This document shows positions 7,864 to 16,671 of a stretch of 64,000 nt of DNA, one piece after another. The stretch comes from a bacterium. GTDB lineage: Bacteria; Zixibacteria; MSB-5A5; GN15; FEB-12. Numbering within the stretch: the first letter of the stretch is position 1; the number at the start of each line of letters is the position of its first letter. Made by a program: the position numbers and the translations under genes. The DNA is taken from the NCBI GenBank assembly GCA_020444475.1, contig JAHLKV010000004.1:272304-336303 (forward strand), given 5' to 3'. The notes under the pieces were generated by a model. It was not told where the DNA came from. It ran no database searches and was given only the letters and a program-made list of their open reading frames with translations.

Positions 7864-8859
7864 ATGAGTGACAACACAGTAAAGCGAGAGACAATTCTCT
7901 CGGGGATGCAACCGACAGGCGCCCTTCATATTGGGAACCTCGAAGGGGCGCTCCGTAACTGGGTCAATCTGCAGGACGATTATGACATGTTCTGCTGTGT
8001 AGTCGACTGGCACGCCCTGACCGCCGACTACGAAGACCCATCGGTGCTCAAGGACCGCATATTCGAAATGGCTCTCGACTGGCTGGCCGCCGGACTTGAT
8101 CCGGACAAGTGCGCCATTTTCATTCAGTCCGAAGTCAAAGAGCACGCTGAGCTGCACCTGTTGTTTTCGATGCTTATCACGGTCCCGACGCTGATGCGCC
8201 TGCCGACCTATCAGGAGAAACAGGAGCGGTTGGACTCGTACGGTTTCCTCGGGTACCCGGTGCTGCAGGCGGCCGACATCTGTCTGTACGGCGCGCACAA
8301 GGTGCCGGTCGGCAAAGATCAGGAGAAGCATATCTGGCTGGCCAACGACCTGGCCAAGCGGTTCAATTTCCTCTATGGCGAGACGCTGGTCGAGCCGGAG
8401 GCGATGTTTACGAAGATTCCGTTGATTCTGGGCGCCGACAATCGAAAGATGTCCAAGTCGTACGGCAATCACATTCCGATCGAGGCGACCGAGGACGAAA
8501 CGAACCAGATCCTTCGCAAATACTACACCGATCCCGAGAAAGTGCGCAAGGGTGACCCGGGTCGTCCCGAGCAATGCCCGATCTATCTGATGCACAAGAT
8601 CTACACCGACGGCGCCGAGCAGGAGATCGCCCCGCCGTGCAAGACCGGTGAACTGGGCTGTGTGGACTGCAAGAAAAAGTTGAGTGTAACGCTCAACGCC
8701 GCGCTGGCGCCGATCCGCGAACGTCGGAGTGAGCTCACCGCCAAACCGGATCATATCTGGGATGTGCTGGCCGACGGGGCCGCCAAAGCGCGCCAACGCG
8801 CATCGGGTGTGATGGACCGCGTCCGGACCGCGATGAAAACCAATTACCGGAAGAACTGA
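7864..8859 (+). CDS. trpS: Tryptophanyl-tRNA synthetase
   Basis: This class Ic synthetase charges tRNA-Trp. The 331-residue length is normal for bacterial TrpRS. The class I signature is TGALHIGN (residues 18-25) and the KMSKS loop is NRKMSKSYGN near residue 195. A CxxxxxxCxxC segment (CKTGELGCVDC) occurs near residue 260, as in many TrpRS of this type. ATG 7864 is chosen; an in-frame TTG at 7843 lies just upstream. A GAGGGG at 7845-7850 is somewhat far from the ATG. It starts a tight run with scpA (2-base gap), scpB and rluB, an arrangement seen in several phyla. Confidence 0.96.
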   Translation: MSDNTVKRETILSGMQPTGALHIGNLEGALRNWVNLQDDYDMFCCVVDWHALTADYEDPSVLKDRIFEMALDWLAAGLDPDKCAIFIQSEVKEHAELHLLFSMLITVPTLMRLPTYQEKQERLDSYGFLGYPVLQAADICLYGAHKVPVGKDQEKHIWLANDLAKRFNFLYGETLVEPEAMFTKIPLILGADNRKMSKSYGNHIPIEATEDETNQILRKYYTDPEKVRKGDPGRPEQCPIYLMHKIYTDGAEQEIAPPCKTGELGCVDCKKKLSVTLNAALAPIRERRSELTAKPDHIWDVLADGAAKARQRASGVMDRVRTAMKTNYRKN

Positions 8860-8861
8860 GC

Positions 8862-9665
8862 ATGGTCGAAGAGCTGCTCAATCAGCATTCGGAGAACTAC
8901 CGGGTCAATCTGGAGGTGTTCTCCGGCCCGCTTGATTTGCTGCTGTACCTGATCCGCAAGGAAGAGGTCGATATCTACGATATCCCGATCGCGCGGATCA
9001 CCCAGCAGTACCTTCGCTATATCGAGCTCATGCAGGTGCTCAATCTGGAGATCGCCGGTGAATTCATTTTGATGGCGGCGACGCTGATTCGGATCAAGGC
9101 CCGCCTGCTGCTTCCCCGCGATGAGTCCGATCCGGAAGAGAACGATCCGCGCGAAGAGCTGATCATGGCGCTGGTCGAATACAAGAAGTTCAAGGAAGCC
9201 TCGGAGATCCTTCGTGAGAAAGCGCTGATCGAGGAGCAGAACTACGTTCCGGAGCGCCCGCTGGGCAAGATCGAATCCAAGGTCGATCTGGAACCGGCCA
9301 CTTCGCTGTTTGATCTGTTGACCGCCTTCAAGGAAGTGCTGGAGCAGCGCCGCGAAGAGACGGTTCATGAGGTGATTCCCGAAGAGGTGGCGATCGAGGA
9401 CCGTATCGCGAGTATCATCTCATATTTGCAGAAGCGGGAGTCGGCGTCGTTTCTGGAGTTGTTCCAGGATGTGCCCCGCAAGATAGTCGCGATTGTCACG
9501 TTCATCGCTCTGCTCGAGCTGGTGCGGACGCGGCGTATCCGGATTATGCAGGCCGAACCGTTCGCGCGCCTTCGGGTCTACCGGGGCGAACGGTTCCACG
9601 AACCGCGCGAGGCGATCGACCTGGTCGATGTCGGCGCGCTGCAGCAGATTGACGAGAGTGCGTAA
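8862..9665 (+). CDS. scpA: Segregation and condensation protein ScpA
   Basis: ScpA is the kleisin subunit of the SMC-ScpA-ScpB condensin that organises and segregates the chromosome. The 267-residue protein has the N-terminal helical domain with FSGPLDLLLYLIRKEEVDIYD and LNLEIAGEFILMAATLIRIKARLLLP, a charged middle, and a C-terminal winged helix (ASFLELFQDVPRKIVAIVTF) that binds SMC. It follows trpS by two bases and its stop overlaps the scpB start (TAATG). No smc gene lies in the window. Confidence 0.96.
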   Translation: MVEELLNQHSENYRVNLEVFSGPLDLLLYLIRKEEVDIYDIPIARITQQYLRYIELMQVLNLEIAGEFILMAATLIRIKARLLLPRDESDPEENDPREELIMALVEYKKFKEASEILREKALIEEQNYVPERPLGKIESKVDLEPATSLFDLLTAFKEVLEQRREETVHEVIPEEVAIEDRIASIISYLQKRESASFLELFQDVPRKIVAIVTFIALLELVRTRRIRIMQAEPFARLRVYRGERFHEPREAIDLVDVGALQQIDESA

Positions 9666-10618
9666 TGGAAGATACTTACCTGGCCTCATCGATAGAGGCG
9701 ATCATTCTCGCCTCCCCGGAGCCGATCTCGGCCCGGAAGATATCCGGCGTGCTCGAAGACACGTCGACCTCGAAAATAGGCGAAGCGGTCGCGAAGTTGA
9801 ACGAACGATATGCACAGACCGAAAGTTCGTTTCGCATTCGACAAATCGCCGGCGGTTTCCAGTATTACGTCCTGCCGGAGTATGTCGGGTTTGTCGAGGA
9901 GTTGTATGCCCGCCGCAGGAAACTTCGCCTGACCAGAGCCGCGCTCGAGACGGTCGCGATTGTTGCGTACCGGCAGCCGGTCACCAAGGGTGAGATCGAG
10001 CATATTCGGGGGGTGGCCTCGGACGGCGTCCTGCATAATCTGCTCGAAAAGGGCATGATCACGATCGTGGGACGCGCCGAGACGGTCGGCAAGCCGCTGC
10101 AATACGGTACGACCGATGAGTTTCTTAAGTTCTTCGGCCTGAACAAGGTTGAGGATCTGCCCAAAATGTCGGAGATCGAAGAACTGGTGCGGGCGTCCGA
10201 CGCCAAACACCAGACCGAGCTGGTGCTCGAAGAGCGCTCCGACGGTCAGGTGAAGTTTAACATTGCCGACGGGACGTATGTCCCGTTGACCCGAATGCAG
10301 GATGACGACGAAGATGGCGTTGCCGATTCGACCACCAAACGCGAAGTTGCCGATGACGCGCTGCGGGGAGTCGAAGCGGACGGCGCCGAGGACGACGATA
10401 TATCCACCGAAGAATCCCTTTCCGATGCGACAGATGACACCGAGGCTGTCCCGGACGAAGAGGCGGTCGACGAGGACGAGTCGACCCCGGCTCCCAATCG
10501 CCTTGTTCTGAAGCACGGTTCGCCGAAAGATTCGGCGGCCCCCGGTACGGACGAAGACGAGGACGATCGCGAGGAGCTGGTTGAGGCCGAGCCCGGTGAC
10601 GCCGATGATGATCGGTAA
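9665..10618 (+). CDS. scpB: Segregation and condensation protein ScpB with long acidic tail
   Basis: ScpB dimers bind the ScpA kleisin and regulate SMC. Residues 1 to about 185 form the two winged-helix domains typical of the family, with RAALETVAIVAYRQPVTKGE and IRGVASDGVLHNLLEKGMI. The protein then continues for about 130 residues of Asp/Glu-rich low-complexity sequence with Thr, Ser and Ala (for example TDEDEDDREE). Most ScpB proteins end near 180-200 residues, so the tail is an addition. The start overlaps the scpA stop by one base. The tail's function is unknown. Confidence 0.94.
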   Translation: MEDTYLASSIEAIILASPEPISARKISGVLEDTSTSKIGEAVAKLNERYAQTESSFRIRQIAGGFQYYVLPEYVGFVEELYARRRKLRLTRAALETVAIVAYRQPVTKGEIEHIRGVASDGVLHNLLEKGMITIVGRAETVGKPLQYGTTDEFLKFFGLNKVEDLPKMSEIEELVRASDAKHQTELVLEERSDGQVKFNIADGTYVPLTRMQDDDEDGVADSTTKREVADDALRGVEADGAEDDDISTEESLSDATDDTEAVPDEEAVDEDESTPAPNRLVLKHGSPKDSAAPGTDEDEDDREELVEAEPGDADDDR

Positions 10619-10656
10619 GAGACCGATTGTCTCTCGAACGTCTTACTGAGTAGCTA

Positions 10657-11385
10657 ATGTCGCAGGTACGGATCAACAAATTCCTGTCTTTGTGCGGAGT
10701 AACCTCGCGGCGAGGCGCTGCCTCGTTGATCGAGGAAGGACGCGTGACGGTCAACGGATCGCGCGCCGATCGCCCCGGCATCATTATCGATGATGAAAAC
10801 GATGTCGTGAAGGTGGATGGCAGCGAAGTCAGTCCGGTTGACAAGAAAGTCTATATCGTCCTGAACAAACCCCGCAATGTCATGACGACGCTGTTCGACC
10901 CGTTCAAGCGCCGGACCGTGAAGTATTATCTCAAAAAGCTCCGTGAGCGCGTCTATCCGGTGGGCCGACTCGATTTCGACACCACCGGCGTCCTGCTGCT
11001 CACCAACGACGGTGATCTGGCCTTTCGGCTCGCGCATCCGCGATATCGTGTTCCGAAGGTTTATCAAGCGCGTGTCAAGGGGCATTTCAAACAGGAGGCG
11101 GCGATCAAGATTGACCGGGGTATCGAACTCGACGACGGCAAGGTGGGGAAGGCTTCCGTGTCGATCCTCGGATTCGTCCGCAATACAACCCGCATCCGTC
11201 TGACCCTGACCGAAGGGCGCAAGCGTGAAGTCAAGCAGCTCTGCAAGAAGGCGGGTCATCCGGTCGAGGATTTGGAGCGGGTCGAGTTTGCCGGCATTAC
11301 GTCCAAAAATCTCCGGGCCGGCCAGTGGCGGCATCTGACCCAGCGAGAAGTCTCCCGTCTCAAATCGGCCGTCGGGCTGGACTGA
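10657..11385 (+). CDS. rluB: 23S rRNA pseudouridine synthase, RluB/RsuA family
   Basis: The enzyme isomerises a uridine to pseudouridine in rRNA, most likely position 2605 of 23S rRNA if it is a true RluB. It has an N-terminal S4 RNA-binding domain (residues 3-60, INKFLSLCGVTSRRGA) and a catalytic domain with VGRLDFDTTGVLLLTNDG, in which Asp106 of GRLD is the expected nucleophile. The end of the domain shows LTEGRKREVKQLC. Length 242 is normal. Members of this family differ in target (RsuA, RluB, RluE, RluF), and scpB linkage favours RluB. A terminator follows 12 bases after the stop. Confidence 0.92.
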   Translation: MSQVRINKFLSLCGVTSRRGAASLIEEGRVTVNGSRADRPGIIIDDENDVVKVDGSEVSPVDKKVYIVLNKPRNVMTTLFDPFKRRTVKYYLKKLRERVYPVGRLDFDTTGVLLLTNDGDLAFRLAHPRYRVPKVYQARVKGHFKQEAAIKIDRGIELDDGKVGKASVSILGFVRNTTRIRLTLTEGRKREVKQLCKKAGHPVEDLERVEFAGITSKNLRAGQWRHLTQREVSRLKSAVGLD

Positions 11386-11389
11386 TGGC

Positions 11390-11422
11390 ATAAGAAAAGC
11401 GCACCCGAATCCGGATGCGCTT
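11390..11422. terminator. Shared terminator between rluB and the convergent ferritin-like gene
   Basis: AAGCGCA (11397-11403) pairs with TGCGCTT (11416-11422), with an inner CCG/CGG stem and one mismatch. On the minus strand the stem runs into CTTTTCTTA, so it serves the minus-strand gene best; on the plus strand it is preceded by A-rich sequence. Confidence 0.7.
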
Positions 11423-11449
11423 CAAAATCGATTCGAACTCTCAGACGGC

Positions 11450-11944
11450 CTAGTACTCTTCGAGATTGCTCCACTCAGCGTCTTCGAGCCACGTCTTCGG
11501 GCGGTCGAGGAACTGGATCACGTTCTGCATGGTCACCCAGTGCTTACGCTCTTCGTCGGCGATCTTGACCAGAATGTGCTTCTGGTTCTCATCGCTGACT
11601 TCCTCGGCTTTCTGGCGATAGAAGTCTTCGGATTTCTTCTCCACTTCCTGTGCTTCGGCCCATATCTCACGGGCGTTGGCCGGGAAAGAAAGCTCCTCGT
11701 TGCCGGACTTCATTTCTTCGAAGACGTTCTTCACGGTGTTCAAAATAGTCGTTTTGCCGGCTTCTTCGTATGAAGCGGACTGACCGTCGCGAAGCGCCTT
11801 GAAAATGGCATAATGCTTGGCTTCGTCGTCGGCCAGCTCATGCAGAATCTTCTTCAGCTGCGGATGGTCGACTTTTTCGGCGTGCTCGAGATAGAAGGCC
11901 CGACCATCCTGTTCCATTTTCATGGCGAAATCAAAAATATTCAT
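11450..11944 (-). CDS. Ferritin-like diiron protein (rubrerythrin-related)
   Basis: This 164-residue four-helix protein has the two spaced carboxylate motifs of a rubrerythrin-type diiron site: early Glu in FAMKMEQDGRAFYLEHAE, DDEAKHY near residue 43, Glu residues in EAQEVEKKSEDFYRQKAEE, and DEERKHW near residue 133. It lacks a rubredoxin domain, so it is closer to stand-alone rubrerythrin-like proteins, which act in peroxide or iron handling. Start ATG 11944 has GGAGGA eight bases upstream; a TTG at 11950 is in frame but less well placed. It is transcribed alone from a strong promoter. The exact reaction cannot be read from sequence. Confidence 0.87.
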   Translation of the reverse strand: MNIFDFAMKMEQDGRAFYLEHAEKVDHPQLKKILHELADDEAKHYAIFKALRDGQSASYEEAGKTTILNTVKNVFEEMKSGNEELSFPANAREIWAEAQEVEKKSEDFYRQKAEEVSDENQKHILVKIADEERKHWVTMQNVIQFLDRPKTWLEDAEWSNLEEY

Positions 11945-11991
11945 GACCAAAATCCTCCGGGTGCGTTGTCGTTCTTATCACTGCCTGCCAA

Positions 11992-12018
11992 AGTATAGCG
12001 AATTGTCCGGTATGTCAA
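11992..12018 (-). promoter_or_regulatory. Promoter of the ferritin-like gene
   Basis: Minus strand TTGACA (12018-12013), 15-bp spacer, TATACT (11997-11992). The hexamers are near consensus; the spacer is two bases short. The leader would be about 40 bases and carries the GGAGGA ribosome site. Confidence 0.6.
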
Positions 12019-12053
12019 TCGGATTGGAGACATGGCGGTCGGTCCGGTCCGTC

Positions 12054-12081
12054 TTGTTTTCCGCGCCGCTTGTCGTATCTT
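12054..12081 (+). promoter_or_regulatory. Promoter implying a leaderless metalloprotease mRNA
   Basis: TTGTTT (12054-12059), 16 bases, TATCTT (12076-12081). Only six bases separate the -10 box from the ATG at 12088, so transcription should start at or beside the start codon. No Shine-Dalgarno sequence precedes this ATG. Confidence 0.45.
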
Positions 12082-12087
12082 GTCGGT

Positions 12088-13092
12088 ATGAGGATCAAAT
12101 CGTTCGTGGCGTTGCTGGCCATTCTCTATCTGGTTGTCTCGACACCGCTTGCGGCGCCGGGTACGCAGGAATTCCGGGGGCAGTGGGCGGATTTCTATCT
12201 CGATGATCTCGGACAGTCTCGGCTGGTTGATTCGATCGTAAATCGTACCCGGGCCGAGCTGATCCGGCTGATCCGGGACAGCCTCGACTACCGGCCCCAG
12301 ATTCATGTGGTGGGGCGACAGTGGGAGTTTGACAGCCTGATCGGTGGCGCGTTCCCGGACTGGGGAGCGGCCGCGGCCATTCCGGTGCGCCGGACAATCG
12401 TGATTAAGTCCCCCGACCGATTCAATGTCAACAAATCACTGCCCGAGCTGCTGGCGCATGAGTATGCCCACCTGGCGCTGCACGGCCGAACGGGCTGGAA
12501 CAATCCGCCGCGGTGGTTCGATGAAGGGTTGGCGATGCTGGTTTCGACCGAGTGGAACTGGTCCGACAATCTCACCCTGAACAAGGCCGCGGTGTTCGGC
12601 AATTTTATTCCCCTGGCAGAGATCGAGCAACTCAATCGATTTCATGCCGCGAAGGCGCAGGTGGCCTATGCGCAGTCGTATATGACGGTCAAATATCTGT
12701 TTGACGAGTACGGGATTGATGCTGTTAATATCTTCCTGGATCGGATCCGTGACGCCGCGAGGGAACGGAGTTACGTAGTCCCCGGTCAGCCGACCGCACT
12801 GGACAGCGCCCTGATCGCCTCGACCGGCTCGGATCTGATCGGGTTTGAAAGTGAATTCAGAGTCTTTTTAGCCAACCGGTTCAATGCCGTTTCGCTGCTG
12901 GTGGATACTATGTTCCTTTGGGTCTTGTTAGCCGTCGTGATCATTGTCGGTGGTATCATGGCAATCAAGCGTCGCCGCGACTACTACCGGAAGTGGGAAG
13001 AGGAAGAGGCGCTTCAGTCAACCGATTTCGACTATGGTAGTCCGGATCAGCCGGAGAAGGTCGATGATGACGATGAGCCATGGCGACAGTAA
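12088..13092 (+). CDS. Membrane-anchored peptidase MA family metalloprotease
   Basis: This is a predicted gluzincin facing the periplasm. The 334-residue protein has a signal peptide (residues 1-24), a zinc site HEYAH (His124, Glu125, His128) with the third ligand region WFDEGLA (Glu146), and a C-terminal membrane helix (about 270-292) followed by a basic then very acidic cytoplasmic tail. Such proteins are annotated as peptidase MA family; substrates are unknown. There is no ribosome site, and the promoter position suggests a leaderless transcript. The 3' end overlaps the lpxL-like gene by 13 bases, implying translational coupling. Confidence 0.88.
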   Translation: MRIKSFVALLAILYLVVSTPLAAPGTQEFRGQWADFYLDDLGQSRLVDSIVNRTRAELIRLIRDSLDYRPQIHVVGRQWEFDSLIGGAFPDWGAAAAIPVRRTIVIKSPDRFNVNKSLPELLAHEYAHLALHGRTGWNNPPRWFDEGLAMLVSTEWNWSDNLTLNKAAVFGNFIPLAEIEQLNRFHAAKAQVAYAQSYMTVKYLFDEYGIDAVNIFLDRIRDAARERSYVVPGQPTALDSALIASTGSDLIGFESEFRVFLANRFNAVSLLVDTMFLWVLLAVVIIVGGIMAIKRRRDYYRKWEEEEALQSTDFDYGSPDQPEKVDDDDEPWRQ

Positions 13093-13961
13093 GCCATCGA
13101 GTTGAGTACCTCCTCGCCCGGACCGGACTCGGACTGGCCAATCTGCTGCCGGCCCCGCTGGCCGACCAAGTCGGCGCCGGGCTGGGCAGGCTGACGGGAA
13201 CGATTCTCGGGTCCCGCAAGAGGATTGCGCGCGACAACCTCCAGCGCGCTCTGGGCGACGAGTTGACCGACGAGCAGATCGAAGCGGTCATTGGCGACGT
13301 GTTCGCCAATATCGGGCGGACGTTGTTCGAACTCGCCAGATTCAAAAGGCTCACTCCCGCAGTTATTGACAGGATGATCGTATCCTCGGGGATGGACGGG
13401 ATTGACGCCGCCCTTGCGGCAGGCAGGGGAGCGCTCGTCGTGGTGCCCCATTTCGGCAACTGGGAGCTGGGCGGGGCGTTCCTTGCCAGCAAAGGGTATC
13501 CGGTCGATATGCTGGTGACGACCCAGCATAACTCGTTAGTCGATGAACTGCTGACGTCGCTTCGGCAGGCCGCCGGGATGGGGATAATACGGGTTGGGCG
13601 GTCCGTGAAAAACGTCTTCAAAGCCCTGAAGCAAAACCGGGTAATTGCGATTGCGGCGGATCAACACGCACCTGCGGCGGAGTTGGTGACGGACTTTTTC
13701 GGTCGGCCGGCGGCTGCCGCTCGGGGTCCGGCCCTGTTTGCGATTCGGTCCGGGGCGCCTATCCTGCCGTTTTGTATCCGACGCGAACGATTCGATCGCC
13801 ATGTCATCATGCCCGGACCGGCTGTTCTTACTCCTGATGGTGTTGACGAGGAGACGGCCATCCGGCAAATGACCGAGGAGTACCTGGCGTTTTTCGAGAA
13901 ATGCATCCGGGAATACCCGGCCCAGTGGATGTGGACCCACCGCCGCTGGAAATTGGACTGA
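13080..13961 (+). CDS. LpxL/HtrB-type lysophospholipid (lipid A) acyltransferase
   Basis: The protein belongs to the LpxL/LpxM family that adds secondary acyl chains to lipid A at the inner membrane. The 293-residue length is normal. The catalytic HX4(D/E) motif is HFGNWE (His124, Glu129), preceded by GRGALVVVPH, and AADQHAP near residue 195 matches the conserved downstream block. It lies next to adaptor/TolC and waaF genes, consistent with outer-membrane biogenesis. The family also includes mycobacterial PIM acyltransferases, but the heptose genes in this window favour lipid A. Confidence 0.9.
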   Translation: MATVSHRVEYLLARTGLGLANLLPAPLADQVGAGLGRLTGTILGSRKRIARDNLQRALGDELTDEQIEAVIGDVFANIGRTLFELARFKRLTPAVIDRMIVSSGMDGIDAALAAGRGALVVVPHFGNWELGGAFLASKGYPVDMLVTTQHNSLVDELLTSLRQAAGMGIIRVGRSVKNVFKALKQNRVIAIAADQHAPAAELVTDFFGRPAAAARGPALFAIRSGAPILPFCIRRERFDRHVIMPGPAVLTPDGVDEETAIRQMTEEYLAFFEKCIREYPAQWMWTHRRWKLD

Positions 13962-14008
13962 AATAGAAGCAACCATGAGCTTTTTTTGGCGTAGAAGTAT
14001 GCGAGATG

Positions 14009-14030
14009 CGGGCGAACCGTCGTTTGCCCG
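14009..14030 (+). other. Hairpin upstream of the adaptor gene
   Basis: CGGGCGAA (14009-14016) pairs with TTTGCCCG (14023-14030) with one G-U pair. There is no T tract, so it is not a clear terminator; it may be part of the 5' untranslated region of the export operon. Confidence 0.25.
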
Positions 14031-14091
14031 GAATGCGGGTTATTGAGCCGACCGACTCCCTTTGCGGCGGTTCTCGGTCAACGAGGTGTGT

Positions 14092-15342
14092 GTGAAGAAG
14101 TATCTAACTATCGGTATCATCCTGGTCGTTCTTCTTGGCGGTGCGTACGGGGTCAATGCGCTTTTCTCGACGTCAGTCGACGTCCCCACGTCGATCGCCA
14201 ACCGCGGTGAGTTTGTCATTTCCCTGAAAGCGAGCGGTACGGTCGATGCCAAGCGCGCGTATACTATTTCGGCCCCTCGTGTCCGCGGATTGCAGATTAC
14301 CTGGCTGGCTCCCGAAGGGAGTATGGTCTCGGAGGGTGATCCGGTTATCAAGTTCGATGCTACCCAGCAGATCACCGATTTGAACGAATATCAGTCGTCG
14401 TTGAAAATCGCCAAAACCACCCTCGATCGCTCCAAGAAGGAGTATACGATCCAGGAGAAGCAGTTGACGCTCGAGGTGCAGAAAGCACAGCACAAGTACG
14501 ATGAGATGAAACACGAGGCGCCGGCGCTGGCCGAAGAGGCCCGACTGGAGCTGGAACTCGCCGAGTTGAATTTCCACGCCAAGCTCGATCAGATCAAGGC
14601 CGATATGGCCAAGGCCGAACTCGAAGTCCAGCGTGCCCAGGACAAGGTCACGATGGCCGAGAAGGAACTCAGCCAGATGACCATGACTGCTCCCATCCCC
14701 GGCATGGTCGTCTATCTCGAAATCTGGAAAGGCGGCACGATGGGCAAGGTGCAGGAAGGCGACTCGCCGTGGCCCGGACAGGGGCTGGTCAACCTTCCCG
14801 ATCTCAGTGAGATGATCGTCAAAGCATCGGTCTCCGAAGTGGACGCCTTTATGGTCGACTCCGGGCAGGCGGTGGATATTACGCTTGATGCCTTCCCGGA
14901 CAAAACATACAAAGGCGTCGTCACGAAAAAGGGGACGCTGGCCCGCAAGAAAGACCAGAGTTCGAAAATCAATGTCTTCGATGTCGAAGTCCTCTTCTCC
15001 GAACAGGACGAAGAGCTGAAGCCGGGCATGTCGGCGTCATCGAAGATAATCGTCGACCGCATCCCCGATGTCGTCTCGGTGCCGCTGGAGTCGGTATTCG
15101 AGCGCGACGGCAAGCCGGTGGTGTTTCTCGACGGTGGCAAGCGCCGCGAGGTCGAAGTCGGTCGCCGCAATGACATGGAGATCGAGATCAAGGACGGCCT
15201 GCAGGGGGGCGAGAAAGTCTGCCTGGTCGATCCGACCCTCGAGGACCAGGCGCTGCCGGGCGACAAGGCCACCGAGCCTGAGTTGAACAAGGGCCGCACA
15301 CAGCCGACCGCCCCGCCGAGCGGCCGTCGAGGAAGACGATGA
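14092..15342 (+). CDS. Periplasmic adaptor (HlyD/MacA family)
   Basis: This membrane-fusion protein should bridge an inner-membrane transporter and the TolC-type channel encoded two genes downstream. It is 416 residues from GTG 14092, which has GAGGTG just upstream; TTG at 14062 is an alternative. Features are an N-terminal membrane anchor (KKYLTIGIILVVLLGG), split lipoyl-like segments (around residues 40-100 and 205-240), a long alpha-hairpin rich in Lys and Glu (about 105-205), and beta-barrel domains. The stop overlaps the permease start (ATGA). MacA is the closest named relative, with an FtsX-type permease following. Confidence 0.9.
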   Translation: MKKYLTIGIILVVLLGGAYGVNALFSTSVDVPTSIANRGEFVISLKASGTVDAKRAYTISAPRVRGLQITWLAPEGSMVSEGDPVIKFDATQQITDLNEYQSSLKIAKTTLDRSKKEYTIQEKQLTLEVQKAQHKYDEMKHEAPALAEEARLELELAELNFHAKLDQIKADMAKAELEVQRAQDKVTMAEKELSQMTMTAPIPGMVVYLEIWKGGTMGKVQEGDSPWPGQGLVNLPDLSEMIVKASVSEVDAFMVDSGQAVDITLDAFPDKTYKGVVTKKGTLARKKDQSSKINVFDVEVLFSEQDEELKPGMSASSKIIVDRIPDVVSVPLESVFERDGKPVVFLDGGKRREVEVGRRNDMEIEIKDGLQGGEKVCLVDPTLEDQALPGDKATEPELNKGRTQPTAPPSGRRGRR

Positions 15343-16643
15343 GGAAAGACTACGGACAGATTCTTCGTCTGTCATTCGATTCGCTGTCAGCCCATAAACT
15401 TCGCTCCTTTCTCACCATGCTCGGCGTCATTATCGGCGTGGCGGCAGTGGTGTCGATGCTGTCTATCGGCGAAGGGGCCGAACAGGAAATCCTCGAACAG
15501 ATATCCATCCTCGGTATCAACAATATCATCGTCAACGCCCGGGTGCCTGACGAAGCGGCCGGCTCCGAAGAAGGTCTGCAGCGCTCGCCGGGGTTGAATC
15601 TGGCCGACGGCGACAATATCGCGGAGTTCAGCGATCTGGTCTCCAATGTCGTACCACAACGATTCGAGGTCGTTCCGACCGTGCGCTATGAGACTCGCGA
15701 GGCCGAGGTGCGCGTGGTGTCCACCATCCCGGAGTTTGTCTACTCCAGTTCGATCGAAGTCGAGTACGGGCGCTTCATTCATCCGTCGGATATCGAGTCG
15801 TTCGCTCAGGTCTGCGTGCTCGGCTCGAAGGCGAAGAAGACGCTGTTTGCGTTCAGCGATCCGATCGGCAAGACCGTGCGGATCGGATTTCTGGACTTCA
15901 CCGTCGTCGGTGTGATGGCCGATAAGTATATCGGTCGCGGCAAGGTCGAAGGCCTGGAACTTCGCAACTTCAACGAAGACGTCTACATCCCGTTCAGTAC
16001 CGCCGTAAAGAAATTCGACCGCCGCGAGATGTCGTCCGACAGAATCCAATACTGGGGTGGTGATGACAACGCGGCTCGCCAGGCGTACAATACCCCGGAT
16101 ATCGATCAGCTGACCGTCACCGTTAAGGACCTGGAGCTGGTTCCGGCGGTCACCAAGCTGGTCGAGCGAATCATGAAGCGGCGCCACGGCGGTATTTCGG
16201 ACTACGAAATCGTTGTGCCGGAGTCGCTGCTTCGCCAGTCCCAGAAGACACAGCAGATTTTCAATATCGTGATGGGGGCGATCGCCGGGCTCTCTTTGCT
16301 GGTCGGCGGTATCGGTATCATGAACATCATGCTGGCAACCGTGCTGGAGCGCACCCGCGAGATCGGCGTGCGACGGGCGGTCGGCGCAACCCAGGCGGAT
16401 ATTCTTCGGCAGTTCCTGTTCGAGGCGGTGGTGATCTGCCTGTTCGGTTGCACGATCGGACTGGTGCTCGGCCTGGTGATCGCGCAGGCGATTACGTTCT
16501 ATGCCGGCTGGCCGACGATCGTGTCGATCTCGGCGATCGTGCTGGCGGTCGGCGTGTCGACCGCGGTCGGCCTGGTGTTCGGAATCTATCCGGCGCGCAA
16601 AGCGGCCCGGCTCGATGTTATTGAAGCCCTTCGGTACGAATAA
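15339..16643 (+). CDS. MacB-like ABC transporter permease (FtsX domain), no ATPase
   Basis: This is the transmembrane subunit of a tripartite MacAB-type exporter. It has the N-terminal MacB_PCD region beginning with a helix (LRSFLTMLGVIIGVAAVVSM), a periplasmic domain of about 230 residues, then three C-terminal helices of the FtsX domain with GIMNIMLATVLERTREIGVR and the ending ARLDVIEALRYE. In MacB proper the ATPase is fused at the N-terminus; here it is absent and no separate ATPase gene is in the operon. It overlaps the adaptor gene by four bases and precedes the TolC-like gene by 28 bases. Confidence 0.92.
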   Translation: MRKDYGQILRLSFDSLSAHKLRSFLTMLGVIIGVAAVVSMLSIGEGAEQEILEQISILGINNIIVNARVPDEAAGSEEGLQRSPGLNLADGDNIAEFSDLVSNVVPQRFEVVPTVRYETREAEVRVVSTIPEFVYSSSIEVEYGRFIHPSDIESFAQVCVLGSKAKKTLFAFSDPIGKTVRIGFLDFTVVGVMADKYIGRGKVEGLELRNFNEDVYIPFSTAVKKFDRREMSSDRIQYWGGDDNAARQAYNTPDIDQLTVTVKDLELVPAVTKLVERIMKRRHGGISDYEIVVPESLLRQSQKTQQIFNIVMGAIAGLSLLVGGIGIMNIMLATVLERTREIGVRRAVGATQADILRQFLFEAVVICLFGCTIGLVLGLVIAQAITFYAGWPTIVSISAIVLAVGVSTAVGLVFGIYPARKAARLDVIEALRYE

Positions 16644-16671
16644 TCAGTCGGTTGGAATAGAGGAGATTCGG

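Noticed and set aside
13976-14047. 23-codon frame between the lpxL-like gene and the adaptor gene
   Set aside because: No ribosome site or recognisable composition; better explained as leader sequence.
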